A DNA stretch of 64,000 bases from Cognatishimia sp. SS12 (GTDB lineage Bacteria > Pseudomonadota > Alphaproteobacteria > Rhodobacterales > Rhodobacteraceae), in assembly GCF_028369055.1 (NCBI RefSeq), contig NZ_JAQNCZ010000002.1:1-64000 (forward strand), read 5' to 3'. Positions 57,633 through 64,000 of the stretch are shown here, piece after piece (the stretch's first letter is position 1; each line of letters starts with the position of its first letter). The notes below the pieces were generated by a model. The model saw nothing but the letters and a program-made list of their open reading frames with translations. It searched no databases and was not told where the DNA came from. Position numbers and translations under genes: made by a program.

Positions 57633-57666
57633 AAAGCCCGGGGCGTCTGCTCCGGGCTTTTTCTTT
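57633..57666 (+). terminator. Intrinsic terminator after amtB
   Basis: AAAGCCCGGGGC (57633-57644) pairs with GCTCCGGGCTTT (57649-57660), one G-T pair, over a GTCT loop, followed by TTTTTCTTTT. Confidence 0.95.
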
Positions 57667-57693
57667 TGCGCACTCCTCACGTGCAAGCAAAAG

Positions 57694-57719
57694 AAAAGGG
57701 GCCCCGCGGGGCCCCTTTT
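57694..57719. terminator. Palindromic terminator shared with the aminotransferase gene
   Basis: AAAAGGGGCCCC (57694-57705) and GGGGCCCCTTTT (57708-57719) are perfect 12-bp inverted arms around GC. This mainly ends the leftward aminotransferase transcript, which stops at 57743. Confidence 0.92.
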
Positions 57720-57742
57720 ATCAGATCAGATTTTTCTGCAGA

Positions 57743-58927
57743 TCAGATGCCGGCGTCGACAATCGCCTTGGCCAGCAGCGGCACCGTGTCTTTGTTCAGA
57801 CCGGCAATATTCATGCGGCTGTCGCCAACCATATAGATGCCATTGTCGACACGCAGCTGCTCGACCTTGTCTGGCGTGGTGCCAATCTGGCTGAACATAC
57901 CGCGATGCTCGGCAATGAAGCCAAAGCGGTCGGAGCCGGACAGTTTTTGCAGCTCATCCGCGAGTTGCTGACGCAATGCCAGCATGCCCAGGCGAATCTC
58001 TTCCAGTTCAGCGGCCCAATCAGCACGCAGCTCTGGATCCGTCAGGATCGTCGTCACCACCCGCGCGCCATGATCGGGCGGGAAAGAATAGTTCTGGCGG
58101 TTGAGGAAGTTCAGGTTCTGCTGCACCACAGCTGTGCCTTCAGCCTCTGTCGAAATCGCCATCAGGATGCCGGTACGTTCGCGGTAAACACCAAAGTTCT
58201 TGGAGCAGCTGCCTGCGATCAGACATTCCTTGACCGAAGACGCCACAAGGCGCGTGGCGGCGGCATCTTCTTCCAGACCGTCCCCAAAGCCCTGATAGGC
58301 GATATCGATCATCGCAATCAGACCCTTTTCGTTGATCAGATCAACAACCGCCTGCCATTGGGTGAGGTTCAGGTTCGCGCCGGTTGGGTTGTGGCAGCAG
58401 CCATGCAGCAGCACCACATCGCCTTCGCGCGCTTCGCCAAGGTCCGCCAGCATGCCTTCGAAATCGACGGCGCGGGTCTCTGTATCAAAATAGCGGTAGG
58501 CAACGGTTTCGATGCCAACATATTTCAGGATCGAAAGGTGGTTGGGCCAGGTTGGATTGGACACGTAAACCCGCGCATCCGGGTTGGCCATTTTCACCAG
58601 TTCAAACGCCTGCCGCACCGCGCCGGTCCCGCCCGGAGTGGCCACCGCAGCAATGCGATCACGCGCGACGGTATCGCCCAAAATCAGGTCGATCATCGCG
58701 TCAGAGAACGCAGGATCACCCGCAAGCGCCACATAGCTTTTGGAGGTCTGTTCTTCGACCAAACGACGCTCAGCCTCTTTCACTGCGCGCATGACCGGGG
58801 TGACACCCTCGGCGTTTTTGTAAACGCCAACGCCTAGATCCACCTTGATGGGGCGCGGATCTTCTTTGAACTTCGCCATCAAGGCGAGGATCTTGTCAGC
58901 AGGTTGGGCTTTTAGGTTGCTCAGCAT
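57743..58927 (-). CDS. Aromatic/aspartate aminotransferase (class I, Ia)
   Basis: A 394-residue PLP enzyme from the ATG at 58927 (MLSNLKAQPADKIL). The family Ia features are KVDLGVGVYKNAEG near the N-terminus, LLHGCCHNPTGANL with the conserved Asn, the Asp in MIDIAYQGFGDGLEEDAAA, and the Schiff-base Lys in GSCSKNFGVYRERTG. The C-terminal Arg for the substrate carboxylate is in GDSRMNIAGLN. It transfers amino groups between aspartate or aromatic amino acids and 2-oxoglutarate. It overlaps the sseA stop by one base. Confidence 0.95.
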   Translation of the reverse strand: MLSNLKAQPADKILALMAKFKEDPRPIKVDLGVGVYKNAEGVTPVMRAVKEAERRLVEEQTSKSYVALAGDPAFSDAMIDLILGDTVARDRIAAVATPGGTGAVRQAFELVKMANPDARVYVSNPTWPNHLSILKYVGIETVAYRYFDTETRAVDFEGMLADLGEAREGDVVLLHGCCHNPTGANLNLTQWQAVVDLINEKGLIAMIDIAYQGFGDGLEEDAAATRLVASSVKECLIAGSCSKNFGVYRERTGILMAISTEAEGTAVVQQNLNFLNRQNYSFPPDHGARVVTTILTDPELRADWAAELEEIRLGMLALRQQLADELQKLSGSDRFGFIAEHRGMFSQIGTTPDKVEQLRVDNGIYMVGDSRMNIAGLNKDTVPLLAKAIVDAGI

Positions 58928-59784
58928 TAGGCTTCTCCGGTTGCAATTGGGACAGTTGGGAAAGCCCCCCATTCTGTCCATGAGCCGTCATAAAGCGCAT
59001 GATCGGTTTTGCCGAAACGCTCCATGGCAAGACAAAGGATCGCGGCGGTCACGCCGGATCCGCATGTTGTGATCGCGGGTTTGCTCAGATCGACGCCCGC
59101 TTCCTCAAAGATAGCCCGCAGGGTTTCGGGGTCTTTCATGGTTTTGTCGTCGTTGAGCAAATCGGTATACGGCACATTGCGCGAATTCGGGATATGCCCG
59201 GCGCGGATGCCTTCGCGCGGCTCGGGCACGGCACCTTTGAAGCGGTCCGCACCGCGCGCATCAATGATCGCATAATCGCGCAGCTTAGAGGCATGGGACA
59301 CTTCGGTCACGTCCTTGACCATGTCATCGCGGCGTTGCACGAACATATGGCGGTCGCGGATCACCGGCGGTGTTGTCACCACCGGGTGCCCCTCGGCTCG
59401 CCATTTGGGCAGCCCACCATCCAATACGGCAATATTGTCCTGCCCCATGAGTTTGAAAAGCCACCAAACACGCGCCGCAGAAAACAGCCCCTGACTGTCA
59501 TAAACCACGATCTGATGGCCATCACCCACACCCATTTGGCGCACGCGCGACATGAATTTTTCGACCGGGGGCACCATATGCGGAAGGTCAGAGCGATGAT
59601 CAGAGACATCATCAATGTCAAAGAAACGCGCGCCCTCGATGTGCCCCGCTTCGTATTCGGCGCGGACGTCTACACCGGTGCTGCCGATCGGGGGCATGGA
59701 TGCATCCAGAATCCGCAGATCCGGGTCTTTCAAATGGTTGGCCAGCCAATCGGTTGAAACCAGCGTTTTGGGATCGTCCTGCAT
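58927..59784 (-). CDS. sseA: 3-mercaptopyruvate sulfurtransferase
   Basis: A 285-residue two-rhodanese-domain protein. The first, inactive domain has VVYDSQGLFSAARVWWLFKLMG; the second has the catalytic Cys in TTCGSGVTAAIL (the CGSGVT loop of MST). It moves sulfur from mercaptopyruvate to thiols or cyanide. It overlaps the aminotransferase gene as TAATG, and the coupling makes sense: cysteine transamination yields mercaptopyruvate. Confidence 0.95.
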   Translation of the reverse strand: MQDDPKTLVSTDWLANHLKDPDLRILDASMPPIGSTGVDVRAEYEAGHIEGARFFDIDDVSDHRSDLPHMVPPVEKFMSRVRQMGVGDGHQIVVYDSQGLFSAARVWWLFKLMGQDNIAVLDGGLPKWRAEGHPVVTTPPVIRDRHMFVQRRDDMVKDVTEVSHASKLRDYAIIDARGADRFKGAVPEPREGIRAGHIPNSRNVPYTDLLNDDKTMKDPETLRAIFEEAGVDLSKPAITTCGSGVTAAILCLAMERFGKTDHALYDGSWTEWGAFPTVPIATGEA

Positions 59785-59975
59785 CGTTATCGCCCCGCGG
59801 TAAAAACGTACCTTGCCTACTACCCGATGCGATCAGTGGCAAGAGGAGCGCTGCGGATTCCGCGCCAGACGTCAAGAACGGCGCAACATTCTTTCCGCTG
59901 CGCGATTTGAAACGCCATACACGGGCGCGTCCGCCTGCCGCCGCCAGAGGTGAAAGTCCGCTCCAGAAGTCGCGC

Positions 59976-60013
59976 CAAGTGAAACACTTGTCCCACTGAT
60001 GTCACAAATGTGA
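59976..60013. promoter_or_regulatory. Two palindromes upstream of the candidate small RNA
   Basis: CAAGTG-AAA-CACTTG (59976-59990) is a perfect 6-bp inverted repeat and TCACA-AA-TGTGA (60002-60013) a perfect 5-bp one. They lie about 45-80 bp upstream of the predicted start of the small RNA. The regulator is unknown; the second has CRP-like half-sites in inverted order and so is not a normal CRP site. Confidence 0.5.
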
Positions 60014-60045
60014 ACACAAAAGTCCCAAAACTTCGTTCATTTAGG

Positions 60046-60051
60046 TATGAT
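60046..60051 (+). promoter_or_regulatory. Candidate -10 element for a small RNA
   Basis: TATGAT at 60046-60051 differs from the TATAAT consensus at one position. It lies 6-7 bp before the predicted 5' end near 60058. I find no good -35 hexamer at the usual spacing (the 60023-60028 sequence is TCCCAA), so an activator may be needed. Confidence 0.45.
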
Positions 60052-60057
60052 AGGGTT

Positions 60058-60147
60058 AAGACAGTTCGATTCGAGATTCGGAATACGAGTGCCAGGGAGT
60101 TATGAGTACCCCCATGCTATCAACTGATAGCATGGGGTTTATTTTTG
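60058..60147 (+). ncRNA. Candidate small RNA upstream of smpB
   Basis: About 90 nt between a plausible -10 element (60046-60051) and a strong intrinsic terminator (60110-60146), in a gap with no supported gene, convergent with smpB. Inside are two GATTC direct repeats (60068-60079), a purine-rich CAGGGAG (60093-60099) that could bind or mimic a ribosome-binding region, and the long terminator stem. The exact ends are inferred. It is not one of the small RNA families I can name, and I do not see the tRNA-like part of tmRNA. Confidence 0.6.
60110..60146 (+). terminator. Strong intrinsic terminator
   Basis: CCCCATGCTATCA (60110-60122) pairs perfectly with TGATAGCATGGGG (60125-60137) over 13 bp with a minimal loop, followed by TTTATTTTT. 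No coding gene ends just upstream on the plus strand, so it implies a non-coding transcript. It ends about 20 bp before the smpB stop. Confidence 0.92.
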
Positions 60148-60166
60148 TCCGCCCGCACAGCGCGCC

Positions 60167-60643
60167 TTATTCGCCGTGGCGCAGCAGCCGCTGTTTCTGC
60201 CGCCCCCAATCGCGCTTGGCTTCTGTGGCGCGCTTGTCATGCAGCTTCTTACCCTTCGCGATACCAACCTTGAGTTTCACGAATCCCTTGTGATTGAAAT
60301 ACAGCACCATGGGCACGATGGTCATGCCTTTGCGCTGGGTTTCATTCCACAGGCGCGCAAGTTCCCGTTTGCTGACCAAAAGCTTGCGGCGACGGCGCTC
60401 CATATGGCTGAACATCGCGCGTTCATAGGGCGCGATATAGCTGTTCACGAGCCACAGTTCGCCGTCTTTGACCTCTGCATAGCTTTCGGCGACATTGGCC
60501 GAGTTTTCGCGCAGCGATTTTACCTCTGACCCGGTCAGCACCACACCGCATTCGATGTCATCTTCGATGGCATAATCAAACCGTGCGCGCCGGTTTTCGG
60601 CGATCACTTTGTAATTCGGGTCAGATTTGGGTTTATTAGCCAT
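60167..60643 (-). CDS. smpB: SsrA-binding protein SmpB
   Basis: tmRNA partner in trans-translation, 158 residues. Family blocks: [57 protein letters not shown], and the C-terminal [10 protein letters not shown]-type segment (here [33 protein letters not shown]), which binds the decoding centre. It is leftward and lies 75 bp downstream of rppH on the same strand. Confidence 0.97.
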   Translation of the reverse strand: MANKPKSDPNYKVIAENRRARFDYAIEDDIECGVVLTGSEVKSLRENSANVAESYAEVKDGELWLVNSYIAPYERAMFSHMERRRRKLLVSKRELARLWNETQRKGMTIVPMVLYFNHKGFVKLKVGIAKGKKLHDKRATEAKRDWGRQKQRLLRHGE

Positions 60644-60718
60644 AGTCGCACTTGCTTACATGCCCACCGGACGGCTGTCCACGGGATTCCCAATTGAGAT
60701 AGGGCGCGTTTGCCGCAG

Positions 60719-61201
60719 TTAAAGATGCGGTAAGAATGCGGCAACAACCTGTGCGTAAACTGTGCGCTTAAAGGGCACGATATTGTCGACAAGCTCGCTT
60801 ACCGGCAGCCAGCGCCATTCAGAAAACTCTGGATGATCGACCTCGATATTCACGTGCTCGTCAGACCCATGAAACCGGTACAAGAACCATTTCTGTTCCT
60901 GCCCCTTATAGCGGCCTTTCCAGATACGCGGCACGATGTCATGGGGCAAATCATAGGCGATCCACCCGTCAGTTTCCGCGATCTGCGTCACCAGATCAGG
61001 CGTGACGCCGGTTTCTTCTTCCAGCTCGCGCAGCGCGGCCTCGGCTGGGGTTTCCCCAGCATCAATGCCCCCTTGCGGCATCTGCCAGGCAGGCACTTCG
61101 CTGTCCAGGCGCTGACCGACAAAAGCCGCGCCCTCTTGGTTCACAAGCATGACGCCGACATTGCGGCGATAGGGCAGTTTGGCAATTTCGTCAGGGGACA
61201 T
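60719..61201 (-). CDS. rppH: RNA pyrophosphohydrolase RppH (Nudix)
   Basis: Removes pyrophosphate from mRNA 5' ends to start decay, 160 residues. The Nudix box spans residues 44-66 with the REL-EEETG core intact. The N-terminal [14 protein letters not shown] and the [12 protein letters not shown] stretch are typical. It follows a terminator behind ctpA, and smpB lies downstream, so two RNA quality-control genes are adjacent. Confidence 0.96.
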   Translation of the reverse strand: MSPDEIAKLPYRRNVGVMLVNQEGAAFVGQRLDSEVPAWQMPQGGIDAGETPAEAALRELEEETGVTPDLVTQIAETDGWIAYDLPHDIVPRIWKGRYKGQEQKWFLYRFHGSDEHVNIEVDHPEFSEWRWLPVSELVDNIVPFKRTVYAQVVAAFLPHL

Positions 61202-61222
61202 GGGTCTTCCGTCACAAAAGAA

Positions 61223-61256
61223 ATGCCGGCGCGCAGCAATAAGCCGCGCGCCGGCA
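61223..61256 (-). terminator. Intrinsic terminator after ctpA
   Basis: TGCCGGCGCGC (61224-61234) and GCGCGCCGGCA (61246-61256) form an 11-bp perfect stem with an 11-base loop. On the minus strand the stem is followed by TTTCTTTT, so it ends the leftward gpmI-envC-ctpA operon 6 bp after the ctpA stop. Confidence 0.92.
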
Positions 61257-61261
61257 AATAA

Positions 61262-62593
61262 TTATGGCTGCAGGGCGGTCAAACCCTTCAGGATATCAAT
61301 GGCATAGGCCAGCTGATAATCATCCTCGCGCAGTTTCGCGGCGGCATCGGCGCGGGCGCGGTCCTCTTCGATCTGGCGGATTTCATCTTCGCTCAGGCTA
61401 TCGTTATTCAGGCTGCCCCGCAGATCTGCTTCGGAGCGCGAGCGGCGGGCGTCTTGCTCTTCCTGTGGCTCCGTTTCACGGCGTGGCTGCGCCACAACGA
61501 TGTCGGGCGAAACACCCAGCGCCTGAATAGATCGACCGGACGGCGTGTAGTACCGCGCGGTGGTCAGGCGCATCGCGCCATCCCCGCGCAGCGGCATCAC
61601 CGTCTGAACCGAGCCTTTGCCAAAGCTCTTGGTGCCAACCACAATCGCCCGGCGGTGATCTTTCAGCGCGCCAGCCACAATCTCGGATGCCGAGGCTGAG
61701 CCGCCGTTGATCAGAACCACGATAGGTTTGCCGTCAATCAGATCACCTGGGGTGGCATTGTACCGTTCGCCATCAGCGGCTTCGCGACCACGGGTTGAAA
61801 CGATTTCACCTTTTTCAAGGAAAGCATCAGACACGCGGATCGCCTGGGTCAGCAAACCGCCCGGGTTGTTGCGCAAATCAAGCACAAGCCCGTTGAGATT
61901 CTCAAGCCCGCCTGCGGCTTCGATCTCTTTTTCGATCCCGTCGCGCAGGTTCGGATAGGTCTGATCGTTAAAGGTGGTGACACGCATCACCAAAGTGTCG
62001 CCTTCGGTGCGCGCGCGCACGGCGGTCAGTTTGATGGTGTCGCGGATGATCGACACATCAAATGGCTCGGCCTCGCCTTCGCGCGCGATGGTGATGATGA
62101 TTTCAGATCCGACCGGACCGCGCATCATCTCGACCGCCTCATCCAGGGTCAGCCCCAAGACGCTTTCGCCATCTACATGGGTGATGAAATCCCCGGCTTC
62201 GACCCCCGCCTCGGAGGCCGGGGTGCCATCAATCGGCGAGACGACTTTGACAAAGCCTTCTTCCTGCGTGACTTCGATGCCCAGACCGCCAAATTCGCCG
62301 CGAGTCTGCAGCCGCATCTGCGCCGCGTCATCAGGCGCAAGGTAGCTGGAGTGCGGATCAAGCGACGTCAGCATGCCGTTGATGGCCGCCTCGATCAGCT
62401 CGCTTTCGTCGACCTCTTCCACGTATTGCGCGCGAATCCGTTCAAAGATATCGCCGAACAGGTCAAGCTGTTCGTAAACGCTAGCCTTGCGGTCGGCTTC
62501 CTGCGCAATCAGCGGCCCGGCGATCTGGGTGGTGGCCAATATCCCGGCCAAAGTGCCGCCCAGCGCGGCCACAACAAATCTTCTCATGCTCAT
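61262..62593 (-). CDS. ctpA: C-terminal processing protease CtpA (S41 family, PDZ)
   Basis: A 443-residue periplasmic serine protease from the ATG at 62593, which overlaps the preceding gene as ATGA. An N-terminal membrane/signal segment (about residues 3-30) is followed by the N-domain, a PDZ domain (about 85-170), and the S41 core. The catalytic Ser is in NGGSASASEIVAGAL and the Lys in GTKSFGKGSVQT. The C-terminal tail is charged. It trims or degrades cell-wall enzymes in other bacteria, and the operon mate here is an EnvC-like hydrolase activator. Confidence 0.95.
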   Translation of the reverse strand: MSMRRFVVAALGGTLAGILATTQIAGPLIAQEADRKASVYEQLDLFGDIFERIRAQYVEEVDESELIEAAINGMLTSLDPHSSYLAPDDAAQMRLQTRGEFGGLGIEVTQEEGFVKVVSPIDGTPASEAGVEAGDFITHVDGESVLGLTLDEAVEMMRGPVGSEIIITIAREGEAEPFDVSIIRDTIKLTAVRARTEGDTLVMRVTTFNDQTYPNLRDGIEKEIEAAGGLENLNGLVLDLRNNPGGLLTQAIRVSDAFLEKGEIVSTRGREAADGERYNATPGDLIDGKPIVVLINGGSASASEIVAGALKDHRRAIVVGTKSFGKGSVQTVMPLRGDGAMRLTTARYYTPSGRSIQALGVSPDIVVAQPRRETEPQEEQDARRSRSEADLRGSLNNDSLSEDEIRQIEEDRARADAAAKLREDDYQLAYAIDILKGLTALQP

Positions 62594-63726
62594 CCATCCT
62601 TGTTGGTCTGGAACCAATCTTCCGGGTCTACCGGAATCTTGCCTTGTCTGACTTCTATATAGAGCGTTTCCGTGCGGTCCTGACCAGACCCTTCACCGGA
62701 CTGTGAAAGAATGGCACTGATTTCTGGATCTTTTCCGCCCATCAAACCGACCGGGGTGCCACTTGGGACCACTTCACCCACGTCTCCGTAAACCGTCTCT
62801 AGCCCGGCCAAAACAAACAAGAGGCCCGGCTGCGGTTCTAGCACCATGACGTTGCCATAATCCAGCAAGGGGCCACGATAACGAATCGTTGCTGCCGCGG
62901 GGGCTGCCACCAGCGCGTTGGGCCGTGTCGCCAGAACCAGCCCCGGTCGCCGCAAACCGGCGGCGTCGGCCTCTCCGGCGCGGCGCAGAATCTCGGCCTG
63001 CACCGGCAGGGGCAACTTGCCCTTGCGGTGGGAAATATCCGGCAGGGGCGCAATCCCTTCCGGTTCCGGCGCCATTTCGGTCAGTCCGCTTGCAAACCCT
63101 TCGAGGGTTTCGGTCGCCGCGATCAGCAACGCGGTTTGCACCGGATCTTCAATAAAACGTTTCGGCAAATTCGTCCGCTCTGCAATCGCCTGCGACAGCA
63201 TGAGCCGCGCGGATTGCGCACCTGCGAGCCCGTTTTGCAGGGTTTCTGCCGCGCTCTTTTGCAGCTCTGCCAGAATTTGAACCTCTTGCAAGGCCTCACG
63301 CAGCTTGGCAGCTTCGGCGTCAAGCGCCGGCGCGATATCCGCCAAGATCATTCCCGCCCGCGCGGTCCCTTCGGCCCCATCGGGGTGCAAAAGAACCGCA
63401 GGGCTTTGATTGCCGCCCATGGATTGCAGGACACCCAAGAGGCGCGCGATTTCCGTTTCCTGAGCCTTGAGTTGCTGATCAAGCTGGCGCTCGCGGATGG
63501 CCGCCCGGCGCAGGCCTTCGCGCATCGCGGCAAGGCCCGTCTCATAGGCTTGCACGGTTTCGGTCAATGCCTTCACGCGATTGCGTGCGCTTTCGGCCTG
63601 CTCAAGCGATAGGGCCGCCTGCTCCAAATGCGCCGCCGCAGCCCGCGCCGTATCAGCCGCAGTGCTCTGCGCCTCGGCGGTGCCAAACCCAATCAACAGG
63701 GACAGCAGAGCTGCGGCAAATTTCAT
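62590..63726 (-). CDS. EnvC-like murein hydrolase activator (degenerate LytM/M23)
   Basis: A 378-residue exported protein: signal peptide (MKFAAALLSLLIGFGTAEA), a long coiled-coil region (about residues 20-220) and a C-terminal LytM-type domain (about 270-365). In active M23 peptidases the C-terminal domain has an HxH motif; here the equivalent stretch is GLLFVLAGLETVYG, with no His, so it is probably an activator of amidases rather than a hydrolase. It overlaps gpmI and ctpA with ATGA junctions. Confidence 0.92.
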   Translation of the reverse strand: MKFAAALLSLLIGFGTAEAQSTAADTARAAAAHLEQAALSLEQAESARNRVKALTETVQAYETGLAAMREGLRRAAIRERQLDQQLKAQETEIARLLGVLQSMGGNQSPAVLLHPDGAEGTARAGMILADIAPALDAEAAKLREALQEVQILAELQKSAAETLQNGLAGAQSARLMLSQAIAERTNLPKRFIEDPVQTALLIAATETLEGFASGLTEMAPEPEGIAPLPDISHRKGKLPLPVQAEILRRAGEADAAGLRRPGLVLATRPNALVAAPAAATIRYRGPLLDYGNVMVLEPQPGLLFVLAGLETVYGDVGEVVPSGTPVGLMGGKDPEISAILSQSGEGSGQDRTETLYIEVRQGKIPVDPEDWFQTNKDG

Positions 63727-64000
63727 TGCTCAATCAGGCTTTCGCCGGTCATTTCCTCGGGCTGTGGCAGATCCATCAGCGCCAGCAGGCTGGGCGCGAG
63801 ATCGGCCAGTCGCCCGCCATCGCGCAACCGCGCCCCTTCCGGGCCATTGACCAGAATGACCGGCACCAGATTGGTGGTATGCGCCGTATGCGCGCCGCCG
63901 GTTTCAGGGTCAATCATCACCTCGCAATTGCCGTGGTCGGCAGTGACAATCATGGTGCCGCCCGCCTTTTCCAATGCCGCGCGCACCGCGCCAAGCCCCG
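63723..64000 (-). CDS. gpmI: 2,3-bisphosphoglycerate-independent phosphoglycerate mutase, C-terminal part
   Basis: Partial gene cut by the right window edge; about 91 C-terminal residues are visible. The metal-binding ADHGNCEVMIDPETGGAHTAHTTN block (Asp-His and His ligands of the alkaline-phosphatase fold) and the terminal LADLAPSLLALMDLPQPEEMTGESL are diagnostic of GpmI. It interconverts 3- and 2-phosphoglycerate in glycolysis. It is the upstream member of the operon with the EnvC-like and ctpA genes, joined by ATGA overlap. Confidence 0.95.
   Translation of the reverse strand, partial: GLGAVRAALEKAGGTMIVTADHGNCEVMIDPETGGAHTAHTTNLVPVILVNGPEGARLRDGGRLADLAPSLLALMDLPQPEEMTGESLIEQ

Larger units (their letters stand above)
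59785..60057. other. Gap between sseA and the candidate small RNA
   Basis: No coding region is supported here; the small open frames lack family features. The left part (59785-59970) is GC-rich and would include the sseA promoter on the minus strand. The right part carries two palindromes and a candidate -10 element listed separately. Confidence 0.5.

Noticed and set aside
60061-60085. GTTCGATTC resembling a tRNA T-arm
   Set aside because: No matching acceptor, D or anticodon stems can be built around it, so I do not call a tRNA or tmRNA piece.
60102-60293. Small open frame starting at the ATG before the terminator hairpin near smpB
   Set aside because: It runs through the terminator and then antisense to smpB; its ribosome-binding sequence is only two bases from the ATG. 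The small-RNA explanation is better.

Overview
The window is gene-dense, with short intergenic gaps, many ATGA or GTGA start-stop overlaps, and strongly GC-biased third codon positions. Gene content (UrtABCDE with urease, glutathione-dependent formaldehyde oxidation, an Er-VIT1 iron exporter with an Irr-type box, DUF2794, DUF6478, peptidoglycan and outer-membrane upkeep genes) points to a chromosomal segment of an alphaproteobacterium of the order Rhodobacterales, probably the marine Roseobacter group. I see no insertion sequence, prophage, CRISPR array, rRNA or convincing tRNA. The content looks like core chromosome rather than an island.

Region 1 (about 0.3-12.4 kb) is a complete urea-use module. 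Urease genes run leftward as ureD-ureA-(50-residue His-rich membrane peptide)-ureB-ureC-ureE-ureF-ureG. The urea ABC transporter urtA-urtB-urtC-urtD-urtE runs rightward from the same 345-bp regulatory gap. A beta-carbonic anhydrase converges on urtE across a shared terminator. Urea is imported and split to ammonia and CO2, and the anhydrase can equilibrate the CO2. A 12-bp hairpin with a T-run separates urtA from urtB.

Region 2 (12.6-25.8 kb) holds an M17 aminopeptidase and NlpC/P60 pair, DUF2794, a c'-type cytochrome, GSH-dependent formaldehyde dehydrogenase (adhI), a TetR regulator facing an Er-VIT1 iron exporter (mbfA), an AEC transporter, S-formylglutathione hydrolase (fghA), soluble transhydrogenase (sthA), a UPF0178 protein, a HAD hydrolase, an MFS carrier and zapE. 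The two formaldehyde-oxidation enzymes are split by the iron and AEC genes.

Region 3 (25.8-38.8 kb) holds folC, accD, a CPBP protease, a lipoprotein, DUF6478 with a small partner, a 2,4-dienoyl-CoA reductase-like flavoprotein, a NIPSNAP/ABM pair facing an ArsR-type regulator, a LysR regulator, a uracil permease, and mlaC with mlaA for outer-membrane lipid asymmetry.

Region 4 (38.9-55.7 kb) holds an orphan type I secretion ABC/membrane-fusion pair, RidA, a glycerophosphodiesterase, a FemAB/GNAT-like protein, pterin dehydratase, peroxiredoxin, a ferredoxin reductase-like protein, rsmD, a DUF2189 protein, map, sfsA, TetR, a CinA-type protein, a GNAT, an AhpD-like protein, an OmpA protein and a class A PBP.

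Region 5 (55.7-64 kb) holds glnK-amtB (nitrogen sensing and ammonium transport), aspartate aminotransferase, sseA, a candidate small RNA with its own terminator, smpB, rppH, and a leftward operon gpmI (cut by the window edge)-envC-like-ctpA. The promoter regions of urtA and glnK share the octamer TTGTGCAA next to TGCGCA-type half-sites, which suggests common nitrogen control.
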